From Gordonia polyisoprenivorans (lineage in GTDB: Bacteria; Actinomycetota; Actinomycetes; Mycobacteriales; Mycobacteriaceae): a stretch of 64,000 bases of DNA. How positions within the stretch are numbered: the first letter of the stretch is position 1; each line of letters begins with the position of its first letter. Location: contig NZ_CP072203.1 in the NCBI RefSeq assembly GCF_017654315.1, forward strand, positions 3,410,001-3,474,000. Direction: 5' to 3'. Below are positions 49,184-59,592 of this stretch, one piece after another. The notes beneath the pieces were generated by a model that had not been told where the DNA came from, searched no databases, and saw nothing but the letters and a program-made list of their open reading frames with translations. The position numbers and the translations under genes were made by a program.

Positions 49184-50998
49184 TCACGCCGCGGTGTCGG
49201 TGTGTTCGGGGGTCGGGTGCTTCGACCAGCGCCGTCTCGGACGCCATCGGGGCCAGTCCTCGAAGAACAGTGCCGTCATCACCGCGACCATGATCACACC
49301 GGCCAGCAACCCCTGGGCGAGGACCACGCCGCTGGTATTCGAGCTGGTGGGCATCACGACGATCGCGATGATGGCCGAGACGGTGATGGTCGCGATACGG
49401 AACCACGGCCGGGTCGCCCAGGCCGCGAGCGGGATGACCGCCCAGAGCAGATACCAGGCCTGGACGAAGGGGAAGAAGACGACGACCGTCGCCATCGACA
49501 CACCCAACGCACCCAACGGGTGCAGGCGTCCGGCCAACGTCGCGAGCATCCAGCGGACGACGAAGACCGCGGCGATGATCTGTCCGAGGGGACGGACGAC
49601 GTCGAGGATCGCTTGGGTCTGGTCGCCGAGGCCGAGGAAGACCCCGACCCGCCCGGCCGACACCGACAGCAACGTCGGCATCGACATCCACGACCGCACG
49701 ACTGCTCCGGTCGACAGTGTCGAGGTCCAGCCGAAGCCGAGGCCGGTGCCCACGCAGATGACCACCATCACGACGGCGAGCACGGCACCGAGCAGGCCCG
49801 CGGAGGCGGCCAACGCCCACACCGTGGCGCGTGATCTCGCCCACCACTGGCGAATCGGTGCCCCACGCAACGCGGGCAGGCATGCACCCCACCGTTGGGC
49901 CAATGCGATCCCCACGAACCCGAGCGCGAGGACGGAGGTGAACTTCACCAGTGAGCTGGTCGCGATCACGGCTGCTCCGGCGAGCAACAGCCACCCCGCA
50001 CCGGTCGGACGCCACGATCCGGGCGTCCGGAGCCGCTGCGCACCGTAGATCGCGCGGAAGCACAACTCGATGCCGACCAGCATCAGTCCGAGCATGAGGG
50101 CTTCGTTGTGGATGCCGCCCACCAAATGCAGGATGACCAGCGGGTTCATCGCCCCCAACCACAATGCGGCGACCGGCGAGACCCCGCAGCGCCGGGCCAG
50201 CCGCGGCAGCGCCCACACGATCAACGCCAGACCGACCAGCGCAACGAGTCGGTGCAGGAAGATCGCCGCGGTGATGTTGTCGCCGGTCACCGCGGTGATG
50301 CCCTTGCCGATCCAGATGAAGAACGGTCCGTACGGCGCCGGTGTGTCACGCCACAGGTTGGGCACCGATCTGGTGAGGACGTTGCCCACGCCGAGTCCGT
50401 GCAGCGGGCTGACCGTGTAGGGGTCCATCCCGCGGTAGGCGATCGCCGATTGCGCGAGATAGGAGTAGATGTCCTTGCTGAGCAGGGGAGGCGCGACGAT
50501 GATCGGCGCGATCCACAGCAGAAGGGTGCGATCGGCCTGCTGGCGGGTCATCCGGCGCGCCGGACTGCGGCCGTGCAGGACCTCGACGCTGAAACGTCCG
50601 ACCGCGAACCGCCCGATCAAAAGCCATGCGACGACGAGCATGATGGTGCCGCCGATCGACAGGGTCAGCGCGGTGCTCCACATGCGCGACGGCAGTGACA
50701 GCACGCGCATCCCGGCCACCGGGTTCTGGAGTACCGGGATCTGCCCGGTGCCCAGCGACCCGACGAGCATCAGGATGGTGCCGGTGGCCCCGAACAACTT
50801 GATGCGCAGTAGGCGGCGGTTCTCGGCGGCGTCGAGGGGACCCACCTCGTGTTCGGGGTCGTGGAGTTTGGCCACGGTGATGCCGTAATCGCCGCGGCGA
50901 TCGGGATCGCGCCTGGTCCGCCGTGCTGGTGCGCTCAACCCGACGTAGTCCAGGGTTCGGCGCAGCACCGAGGCCTCTGACGCGGGTGATTCCGACAC
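49184..50998 (-). CDS. mptB: alpha-(1->6)-mannopyranosyltransferase MptB
   Basis: A 604-aa polyprenol-phosphate-mannose-dependent GT-C glycosyltransferase that builds the mannan core of lipomannan/lipoarabinomannan in mycolata. It has about thirteen membrane helices. The GT-C acidic motif in the first external loop is seen in LSKDIYSYLAQSAIAYRGMD, followed by PLHGLGVGNVLTRSVPNLW and PAPYGPFFIWIGKGI. Other family blocks are NPLVILHLVGGIHNEALMLG and VVFFPFVQAWYLLWAVIPLA. A cytosolic N-terminal tail of about 65 residues is present. It is divergent from sufR, as in M. tuberculosis. It is a useful marker that the host makes LM/LAM-type glycolipids. Confidence 0.93.
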   Translation of the reverse strand: MSESPASEASVLRRTLDYVGLSAPARRTRRDPDRRGDYGITVAKLHDPEHEVGPLDAAENRRLLRIKLFGATGTILMLVGSLGTGQIPVLQNPVAGMRVLSLPSRMWSTALTLSIGGTIMLVVAWLLIGRFAVGRFSVEVLHGRSPARRMTRQQADRTLLLWIAPIIVAPPLLSKDIYSYLAQSAIAYRGMDPYTVSPLHGLGVGNVLTRSVPNLWRDTPAPYGPFFIWIGKGITAVTGDNITAAIFLHRLVALVGLALIVWALPRLARRCGVSPVAALWLGAMNPLVILHLVGGIHNEALMLGLMLVGIELCFRAIYGAQRLRTPGSWRPTGAGWLLLAGAAVIATSSLVKFTSVLALGFVGIALAQRWGACLPALRGAPIRQWWARSRATVWALAASAGLLGAVLAVVMVVICVGTGLGFGWTSTLSTGAVVRSWMSMPTLLSVSAGRVGVFLGLGDQTQAILDVVRPLGQIIAAVFVVRWMLATLAGRLHPLGALGVSMATVVVFFPFVQAWYLLWAVIPLAAWATRPWFRIATITVSAIIAIVVMPTSSNTSGVVLAQGLLAGVIMVAVMTALFFEDWPRWRPRRRWSKHPTPEHTDTAA

Positions 50999-51097
50999 AC
51001 GACGACTGTAGTGGGTGACCGGCCGCGATCGCGTCGGGGCGGGGCGCGCGAGGTCGGCGCTAAGGGCACCCTTGCTGGCACGAGGGAATCAATTACG

Positions 51098-51114
51098 TCA
51101 CACTCGTGTTGTGA
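51098..51114 (+). promoter_or_regulatory. inverted repeat at the sufR start, candidate SufR operator
   Basis: TCACACTCGTGTTGTGA has TCACA/TGTGA outer arms (51098-51102 and 51110-51114) and an inner ACAC-TC-GTGT. It overlaps the -10-like CACACT and the GTG start at 51111. The protein itself as binder is inferred from autoregulation of SufR in other organisms. Confidence 0.5.
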
Positions 51115-51995
51115 AAACCATGCGCGGTGATGTTGTGCGGGGCGAAACCGTGCCCGACGCCGCCCATCATGGTGTCCACGCCGATGGGCAGACGCGGGCT
51201 GCGGTCATCTCCCTGCTCGTGGAGGACGGGCCGTTGACGGCAGGAGAGATCGCCGACCGGCTCGGGATCAGCGCTGCCGGAATCCGTCGTCATCTCGACG
51301 CGCTCACCGCGGCGGGCGATGTCGAGGAAGCATCCCCGGCGTTCGGCCAGCGAGGCGGTCGGGGACGTCCGGCGAAGTGGTTCCAGCTGACCGCGGTCGG
51401 CCGGGGCAAGCTCCGCCACGCCTACGACGATCTCGCCGGCGCGGCGATGCGCAAGCTGCGTGACCTCGGCGGTTCCGGAGCGGTCGCGGACTTCGCCCGC
51501 GAACGGGTGGAACGCATCGTCGACGGCATCGATCCCGCGACCGATCCGTCCACGGTTGCCGGGACCGTCACCGAGATCGCCGAGGCACTGACCAGTGCCG
51601 GATACGCCGCGAACACCCGGCAGGTCGGCGCAGGTATGCAGATCTGTCAGCACCACTGCCCGGTGGCACACGTGGCCACCGAGTTCCCCGAGTTGTGCGA
51701 AGCGGAGACCGCGGTATTCACTGAGCTGCTCGGCACGCACGTGCAGCGACTGGCGACCATCGCCAACGGCGACTGCGCGTGCACCACCCATGTTCCGCTC
51801 CCGCATCCCGATCCACCCCCGGATGCCACCGAACAGTCGGATCCCGAAGAGCACCAACTGGATCCCGAAGAACATCAGCCGGATCCCGAAGAACATCAGC
51901 CGGATCCCGAAGAACAGCAGCACCGCACGACCCCGACGAGTGATGCACAGCCCGCATCCGCTCGACACCCCCAGAGTCGAAAGGCTTCGCGATGA
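51111..51995 (+). CDS. sufR: SufR, Fe-S-sensing repressor of the suf operon
   Basis: A 294-aa regulator. The N-terminal winged helix (about 26-92) includes [20 protein letters not shown] and the wing [15 protein letters not shown]. The cluster-binding region carries Cys179, Cys183, Cys196, Cys222 and Cys224 ([28 protein letters not shown]). The tail beyond residue 230 is low-complexity: four copies of a DPEEHQP-like heptad from a 21-bp DNA repeat. GTG 51111 is a possible leaderless start; ATG 51120 is the alternative. It is the first gene of the suf operon and overlaps sufB (ATGA). With holo-SufR the operon should be repressed. Confidence 0.93.
   Translation: MKTMRGDVVRGETVPDAAHHGVHADGQTRAAVISLLVEDGPLTAGEIADRLGISAAGIRRHLDALTAAGDVEEASPAFGQRGGRGRPAKWFQLTAVGRGKLRHAYDDLAGAAMRKLRDLGGSGAVADFARERVERIVDGIDPATDPSTVAGTVTEIAEALTSAGYAANTRQVGAGMQICQHHCPVAHVATEFPELCEAETAVFTELLGTHVQRLATIANGDCACTTHVPLPHPDPPPDATEQSDPEEHQLDPEEHQPDPEEHQPDPEEQQHRTTPTSDAQPASARHPQSRKASR
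51840..51923 (+). repeat. four 21-bp tandem repeats in the sufR 3' end
   Basis: Units start at 51840, 51861, 51882 and 51903; each begins GATCCCGAAGA. Units 2 and 3 are identical (GATCCCGAAGAACATCAGCC plus G). They encode [21 protein letters not shown] and DPEEQQH. Confidence 0.92.
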
Positions 51996-53464
51996 CAGTC
52001 ACCGATCCCACGGTCACCACCGCCGGCGAGTCCACCCCGGTCGGTAAGGCGGCGCCGCTCACGCAGGAAGAGACCATCGCGTCGTTGGGCACGTACGGCT
52101 ACGGCTGGGCCGACTCCGACGTCGCGGGCGCCAGCGCCCAGCGTGGTCTGTCCCCGGCGGTCGTCGCCGACATCTCGGGCAAGAAGTCCGAGCCGCAGTG
52201 GATGCTCGATCAGCGTCTCAAGGCGCTCAAGATCTTCGATCGCAAGCCGATGCCGCACTGGGGTGCCGAACTCGACGGCATCGACTTCGACAACATCAAG
52301 TACTTCGTGCGTTCGACCGAGAAGCAGGCCACCTCGTGGGAGGAACTGCCCGAGGACATCAAGAACACCTACGACAGGCTCGGCATCCCCGAGGCGGAGA
52401 AGCAGCGGCTCGTCGCCGGCGTGGCCGCGCAGTACGAGTCCGAGGTGGTCTATCACCAGATCCGGGAGGATCTCGAGGCGCAGGGCGTCATCTTCCTCGA
52501 CACCGACACCGGTCTCAAGGAGCACCCGGAGCTCTTCCAGGAGTACTTCGGGTCGGTCATCCCGGCCGGTGACAACAAGTTCTCCGCGCTGAACACCGCG
52601 GTGTGGTCGGGCGGCTCGTTCATCTACGTCCCGCCGGGTGTGCACGTCGACATCCCGCTGCAGGCCTATTTCCGGATCAACACCGAGAACATGGGCCAGT
52701 TCGAGCGGACGCTGATCATCGTCGACGAGGGTGCCTACGTGCACTACGTCGAGGGGTGCACCGCACCGATCTACAAGACCGACTCGCTGCACTCCGCTGT
52801 CGTCGAGATCATCGTCAAGAAGGGTGGTCGGTGCCGCTACACGACCATCCAGAACTGGTCGAACAACGTCTACAACCTGGTCACCAAGCGCGCCAAGGCC
52901 GAGGCCGGCGCCACCATGGAGTGGATCGACGGCAACATCGGGTCCAAGGTGACCATGAAGTACCCGGCCGTGTGGCTCACCGGTGAGCACGCCAAGGGCG
53001 AGGTGCTCTCGGTCGCTTTCGCCGGCGAGGGGCAACATCAGGACACCGGCTCCAAGATGGTGCATCTCGCGCCCAACACCTCGAGCAACATCGTCTCCAA
53101 GTCGGTCGCGCGTGGCGGTGGCCGCGCCTCCTACCGCGGTCTGATCAAGATCAACAACGGCGCGCACGGCAGCCGGTCGACGGTGAAATGCGATGCGCTG
53201 CTTGTCGATACCATTTCGCGCAGCGACACCTACCCGTATGTCGACATCCGCGAGGACGATGTCACGATGGGGCACGAGGCGACCGTGTCGAAGGTCAGCG
53301 ACGATCAGCTGTTCTACCTGATGAGTCGCGGACTGACCGAGGACGAGGCGATGGCCATGGTGGTCCGCGGCTTCGTCGAGCCGATCGCCAAAGAACTCCC
53401 GATGGAGTACGCGCTCGAATTGAACCGTCTCATCGAACTCCAGATGGAAGGAGCCGTCGGCTGA
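51992..53464 (+). CDS. sufB: Fe-S cluster assembly scaffold SufB
   Basis: A 490-aa scaffold subunit of the SufBC2D complex on which Fe-S clusters are built. Typical blocks: [20 protein letters not shown] near the N-terminus, [13 protein letters not shown] [58 protein letters not shown], the conserved Cys in [10 protein letters not shown], and [20 protein letters not shown]. The reading frame is uninterrupted, with no intein, unlike many mycobacterial sufB genes. ATG 51992 overlaps sufR. The stop overlaps the sufD start by one base (TGATG). Confidence 0.97.
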   Translation: MTVTDPTVTTAGESTPVGKAAPLTQEETIASLGTYGYGWADSDVAGASAQRGLSPAVVADISGKKSEPQWMLDQRLKALKIFDRKPMPHWGAELDGIDFDNIKYFVRSTEKQATSWEELPEDIKNTYDRLGIPEAEKQRLVAGVAAQYESEVVYHQIREDLEAQGVIFLDTDTGLKEHPELFQEYFGSVIPAGDNKFSALNTAVWSGGSFIYVPPGVHVDIPLQAYFRINTENMGQFERTLIIVDEGAYVHYVEGCTAPIYKTDSLHSAVVEIIVKKGGRCRYTTIQNWSNNVYNLVTKRAKAEAGATMEWIDGNIGSKVTMKYPAVWLTGEHAKGEVLSVAFAGEGQHQDTGSKMVHLAPNTSSNIVSKSVARGGGRASYRGLIKINNGAHGSRSTVKCDALLVDTISRSDTYPYVDIREDDVTMGHEATVSKVSDDQLFYLMSRGLTEDEAMAMVVRGFVEPIAKELPMEYALELNRLIELQMEGAVG

Positions 53465-54636
53465 TGGCCGATCCGACATTGCCGGTGGTCTCCGCCGGAC
53501 CGGTCAACAAAGGCGAGCAGTTCACGTCGTTCGACGTCAACGCCTTCGAGGTACCCAGCCCGCGCGAGGAGGCGTGGCGGTTCACCCCGTTCCGCCGCCT
53601 ACGCGGTCTGCATGACGGCACCGCCGAGCGCACCGCGGAGGCGACCGTGACGGTCAGTGGCGCGGGCGACGGGGTCACCGTCGACAGCGTCGGGCGCGTC
53701 GACGAGCGTCTCGGCCAGGGTGGCGTTCCCTTCGATCGCATTGCCGCGCAAGCATATTCGTCGTTCACCGAGGCCACCGTGGTGACGGTCGGACGAGAGG
53801 TCGAGCTCGGCGAGCCGGTCACCATCGAGGTCACCGGACCCGGCGAGGGTCAGACGGCGTTCGGTCACCTGCAGATTCGCCTCGAACCGTTCGCGCGTGC
53901 CGTCGTCGTCCTCGATCAGAAGGGCAGCGGCACGTACGCGGAGAACGTCGAGTTCGTCGTCGGTGACTCCGCCGCACTGACGGTCGTCAACGTCCACGAC
54001 TGGGCCGACGACGCCGTGCACGTGGCCGCCCACCACCTACGGGTGGGACGTGACGCCACGGTTCGCCATTTCGCGATCAGCCTCGGCGGCAACCTCGTTC
54101 GCCTGTCGCCGGTGGTGCACTACGACGCACCCGGCGGCGACGTCGAATTGTGGGGTCTGTACTTCGCCGACGCCGGCCAACACCTCGAACAGCGTCTGCT
54201 CGTCGATCACAGCCAGCCCAACTGCCGCTCCAACGTGGTGTACAAGGGTGCGCTGCAAGGCGATGCGACCGACCGTGCGCGCGAGGCACACACCGTGTGG
54301 ATCGGTGACGTGCTGATCCGCCCCGAGGCCGAGGGCACCGACACCTTCGAGTTGAACCGCAACCTGGTGCTCACCGACGGCGCACGCGCCGACTCGGTGC
54401 CGAACCTGGAGATCGAGACCGGCGAGATCGTCGGCGCCGGACACGCCAGTGCCACCGGCCGATTCGACGACGAGCAACTGTTCTATCTGCAGGCCCGCGG
54501 CATCCCCGAGGATCAGGCCCGACGGCTGGTCATCCGCGGATTCTTCGGCGAGATCATCGCCAAGATCGCGGTTCCCGAGCTCCGCGAACGACTCGAGGCG
54601 GCCGTCGAGGCCGAACTCGAGATCGCCGGCGCCTGA
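53464..54636 (+). CDS. sufD: Fe-S cluster assembly protein SufD
   Basis: A 390-aa partner of SufB. N-terminal EVPSPREEAWRFTPFRRLRG leads to the beta-helix core (VVLDQKGSGTYAENVEFVVG, VRHFAISLGGNLVRLSPVVH, LLVDHSQPNCRSNVVYKGAL). The SufBD C-terminus is VGAGHASATGRFDDEQLFYL, then RGIPEDQARRLVIRGFF. The catalytic-type His of SufD is probably in GAGHASATG. ATG 53464 overlaps sufB. A 72-bp gap separates it from sufC; no terminator is seen there. Confidence 0.95.
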   Translation: MADPTLPVVSAGPVNKGEQFTSFDVNAFEVPSPREEAWRFTPFRRLRGLHDGTAERTAEATVTVSGAGDGVTVDSVGRVDERLGQGGVPFDRIAAQAYSSFTEATVVTVGREVELGEPVTIEVTGPGEGQTAFGHLQIRLEPFARAVVVLDQKGSGTYAENVEFVVGDSAALTVVNVHDWADDAVHVAAHHLRVGRDATVRHFAISLGGNLVRLSPVVHYDAPGGDVELWGLYFADAGQHLEQRLLVDHSQPNCRSNVVYKGALQGDATDRAREAHTVWIGDVLIRPEAEGTDTFELNRNLVLTDGARADSVPNLEIETGEIVGAGHASATGRFDDEQLFYLQARGIPEDQARRLVIRGFFGEIIAKIAVPELRERLEAAVEAELEIAGA

Positions 54637-54708
54637 CCGGCCGACGCAGAAGCCTCGCACCGGACATCAGCCCACACGCACCCACAGACACCCATCAAGG
54701 AATCAATC

Positions 54709-56826
<2,118 letters not shown>

Positions 56827-56827
<1 letters not shown>

Positions 56828-57309
56828 TGCGCATGGAGCAGATGTATCAGGACGTGATCCTCGATCACTACAAACATCCGCACGGCCGTGGTCTGCGCGA
56901 GCCATTCGGCGCCGAGGTCGCCCACGTCAATCCGACCTGCGGGGACGAGGTGACCCTGCGGGTCGCCCTGAGCGACGACGGCACCACCGTCGCCGACGTC
57001 TCCTACGACGGGCAGGGCTGTTCGATCTCGCAGGCCTCGACATCGGTGCTCTACGACCAGATCGTCGGGTTGCCGGTCGAGCAGGCGTTGGCGACCGTCG
57101 ACTCGTTCTCCACGATGATGACCTCGCGTGGCAAGGACGACGGCGACGAGGACGTCATCGGCGACGGCATTGCCTTTGCCGGGGTGAGCAAGTATCCGGC
57201 GCGGGTCAAGTGCGCCCTCCTGGGATGGCTGGCGTTCAAGGACGCGTTGGCACGATCGGTCGAGGCACTCGAATCGCAACCAGCATCGCAAGGAGCGGAG
57301 ACAGCATGA
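56827..57309 (+). CDS. sufU: SufU, zinc-dependent sulfurtransferase
   Basis: A 160-aa IscU-like protein of the SufU class that takes sulfur from SufS. The zinc/sulfur ligands are Cys38 and Asp40 (NPTCGDEV), Cys65 (GQGCSISQA) and Cys129 (RVKCALLGW). The about 19-residue insert between the second and third Cys that marks SufU is present, and the C-terminal His of IscU is absent. Start is ATG 56827 or ATG 56833. It is translationally coupled on both sides (sufS TGATG, sufT ATGA). Confidence 0.96.
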
Positions 57310-57695
57310 GCATCAATCCCGACGCGGCCGACGTCGACACCACAGCCGGTGTCCCGGCGCCGACCGGCCCGAGTACGTCGCTGCCGCAGTACGACGACGT
57401 CGAAGAGGCCATGCGCGATGTTGTCGACCCCGAACTGGGGATCAACGTCGTCGATCTCGGACTCGTCTACGGCATCGAGATCACCGACGATGCCGTCGCG
57501 AAACTCGACATGACGCTGACCTCGGCGGCCTGCCCGCTCACCGATGTGATCGAGGATCAGACCCGCGGGGCACTGGTCAACAGCGGACTGTGCACCGAGG
57601 TCGAGATCAACTGGGTCTGGCTGCCGCCGTGGGGCCCGGACAAGATCACCGACGACGGCCGCGAGCAACTGCGCGCCCTCGGGTTCACCGTCTAG
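57306..57695 (+). CDS. sufT: SufT/DUF59 (MIP18-family) Fe-S maturation factor
   Basis: A 129-aa protein with a variable 30-residue head and the DUF59 fold: VEEAMRDVVDPELGINVVDL, then GLVYGIEI, and MTLTSAACPLTDVIEDQTRG, with the Cys thought to matter for Fe-S handling (ACPL). It ends in VWLPPWGPDKITDDGREQLR. In actinobacteria SufT aids maturation of Fe-S proteins under high demand. ATG 57306 overlaps sufU; it is the last suf gene. Confidence 0.94.
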   Translation: MSINPDAADVDTTAGVPAPTGPSTSLPQYDDVEEAMRDVVDPELGINVVDLGLVYGIEITDDAVAKLDMTLTSAACPLTDVIEDQTRGALVNSGLCTEVEINWVWLPPWGPDKITDDGREQLRALGFTV

Positions 57696-57701
57696 CGGCC
57701 G

Positions 57702-58169
57702 GTGACCGGACCGGACGGCGGCGACCCCGCATCCACCGGACCCGAGGGACACTTCCGACGGGTACGGCGGTGGCGTCCGCAGCGTCACGAGTCACGGGTC
57801 GAGAAGATGATCCGCGAGGCGACCGAGCGTGGCGAGTTCGACAATCTGCCCGGAATGGGTAAGCCGCTCAACCTGTCCGGACTCGACGACCCCGATTGGT
57901 GGGCCAAGCAGAAGATCCGCGACGAAGACCTCGACTCGACCGCACTGCTGCCACCCACCCTGCAACTGCGCAAGGAGCGCGACACCTTCCCGGAGTCGTT
58001 GCGCGGCATCTCCGACGAAGGTTTGGTCCGCACGATCCTGACCGACTTCAACACCCGGGTGAAGCAGGACCGGTTGCGTCCGAGCGTCGGCCCGGCCTCA
58101 CATCTGGTGTGCCGCACCGTCGACGTCGAGGAGATGGTGCAACGCTGGCGGTTGTCGCGACACAGCTGA
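57702..58169 (+). CDS. DUF1992 protein (DnaJ-homologue subfamily C member 28 type)
   Basis: A 155-aa cytoplasmic protein of unknown function. The DUF1992 core is unmistakable: VEKMIREATERGEFDNLPGM, GKPLNLSGLDDPDWWAKQKI, then DEDLDSTALLPPTLQLRKER. In eukaryotic relatives this sequence follows a J-domain; no J-domain is present here. GTG 57702 is 6 bp after the sufT stop, so it is probably transcribed with the suf operon, though a functional link to Fe-S assembly is only suggested by position. Confidence 0.88.
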   Translation: MTGPDGGDPASTGPEGHFRRVRRWRPQRHESRVEKMIREATERGEFDNLPGMGKPLNLSGLDDPDWWAKQKIRDEDLDSTALLPPTLQLRKERDTFPESLRGISDEGLVRTILTDFNTRVKQDRLRPSVGPASHLVCRTVDVEEMVQRWRLSRHS

Positions 58170-58209
58170 CCGGCCAAAACCGTTTGCCCCCACCGATAGT
58201 GTGGTCGGC

Positions 58210-59592
58210 GTGTTGATGACCGTGGAAGTACGTGGCGGGCCGGCGAGCCCGGCGACCGATGTCGGCTACCTGCTGCACAAGCATCCCGATCGGGTCCAGC
58301 GATTCCCGACCAGCCAGGGCGTGGCCACCGTCTTCTACCCGATCGCCGACGACGACCGGTGCCGGATCGCCATGCACGTCGACGGCACCGGGATCCGTCC
58401 GACGCGCGATTCCGGGACATCGCGATACGTCACCGCCGCGCCGTACGAGGCGTCCACCCGCATCGTGGTCGCACTGGGCAAGGTGTTCGGTGACGCACTG
58501 GCCGGACGCTGCCACCAGCGGCCCGAGTTGGTCGACCGAACATGGGATCTCACCATCCGCGCCGCCGCGGTCCCGTGCGCCGGTGGCCCCGACAACCCCA
58601 GAGCCACCGACACCCTGAGTGCCGAGGATCTCTTCGAACCACTCGGCTGGACCGTCGAGATGACACGCGAGGCGCTGGTGCCGGCGGAGTGGGGCAGTTC
58701 CGACCACGGGGTGCTCACCGTGCGCGGATCGTTTCGCGTCGTCGACGCCCTGCGGCATCTCGCCGTTCTCGTCCCGGTTCTCGCCCGCGACAAGCACTAC
58801 TTCGTCGACGACGCCGAGATAGAGAAGTTGGTGCGGCTCGGTGACTCGTGGCTGCCCGCCCACCCCCACGCCGCGGCCATCACCCGCGCGTATCTGAAGA
58901 ACCTGCCGGGCCTTGCCGAGCGGGCGATCATCATGGTGTCCGGAGCGGATGCGCCGGCCGCAGGCGTCACAGATACACGGAAACGTCTGTCGCACAACAG
59001 GACAGAGGAGGTTGTCGGTCTCCTGTCGGCATCCGGCGCACGTTCTGTCCTCGATGTCGGTTGCGGGGAGGGGCGACTGTTGGCCGAACTGGCGGCACGC
59101 ACCCCGATCCCGCGACTCGCCGGAGTCGACGTCTCGGCGGATGCACTGCACCGTGCGGCGCGACGGTTGGAGCTCGTACGGCAGGTCGAGCTCTGGCAAT
59201 CGTCGCTGATGTATGCCGATCCACGCTGCTCCGGATACGACGCCGTGGTGCTGATGGAGGTCATCGAGCACATCGACCGCGGGCGGCTGCCGGTGGCGAT
59301 GGCCTCGGTGTTCGACGACATGGCACCGGCCACCGTCGTCGTGACCACGCCCAATCGAGAGTTCAATGCCCGTTACGGGTTGGCCGCCGGCGAATTGCGT
59401 CACCCCGACCACCGTTTCGAGTTCGACCGCACCGAGTTCGCCGACTGGTGCGCCGCGGTCTCCTCGGAGTTCGCCTACACCCATGTTCGTGGCGGAATCG
59501 GTGACCGGGATGTCGAGGCGGGGTCGCCGACCCAGTACGCCGTGTTCACCCGCACCGATCGCACACCGTCGCCGGAAGGGGTGAAACGATGA
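58210..59592 (+). CDS. hen1: bacterial Hen1, 3'-terminal RNA ribose 2'-O-methyltransferase
   Basis: A 460-aa RNA methyltransferase of the Pnkp-Hen1 RNA repair system. It methylates the 2'-OH at the broken 3' end before sealing, which protects the repaired site from re-cleavage. The N-terminal Hen1-L half (about 1-240; TDVGYLLHKHPDRVQRF, HYFVDDAEIEKLVRLGDSWL) activates the ligase. The C-terminal methyltransferase has SAM motif LDVGCGEGRL (281-290) and Mn2+ ligands Glu350, Glu353, His354 and His401 (LMEVIEHIDRGRL, RHPDHRFEFDRTEF). GTG 58210 fits a leaderless start behind GATAGT (58195-58200); ATG 58216 is an alternative. The stop overlaps pnkp (ATGA). Confidence 0.96.
   Translation: MLMTVEVRGGPASPATDVGYLLHKHPDRVQRFPTSQGVATVFYPIADDDRCRIAMHVDGTGIRPTRDSGTSRYVTAAPYEASTRIVVALGKVFGDALAGRCHQRPELVDRTWDLTIRAAAVPCAGGPDNPRATDTLSAEDLFEPLGWTVEMTREALVPAEWGSSDHGVLTVRGSFRVVDALRHLAVLVPVLARDKHYFVDDAEIEKLVRLGDSWLPAHPHAAAITRAYLKNLPGLAERAIIMVSGADAPAAGVTDTRKRLSHNRTEEVVGLLSASGARSVLDVGCGEGRLLAELAARTPIPRLAGVDVSADALHRAARRLELVRQVELWQSSLMYADPRCSGYDAVVLMEVIEHIDRGRLPVAMASVFDDMAPATVVVTTPNREFNARYGLAAGELRHPDHRFEFDRTEFADWCAAVSSEFAYTHVRGGIGDRDVEAGSPTQYAVFTRTDRTPSPEGVKR

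Noticed and set aside
51992..53464. Intein in sufB, common in mycobacteria
   Set aside because: The frame has normal length and the conserved blocks are continuous; no homing-endonuclease or splicing motifs.
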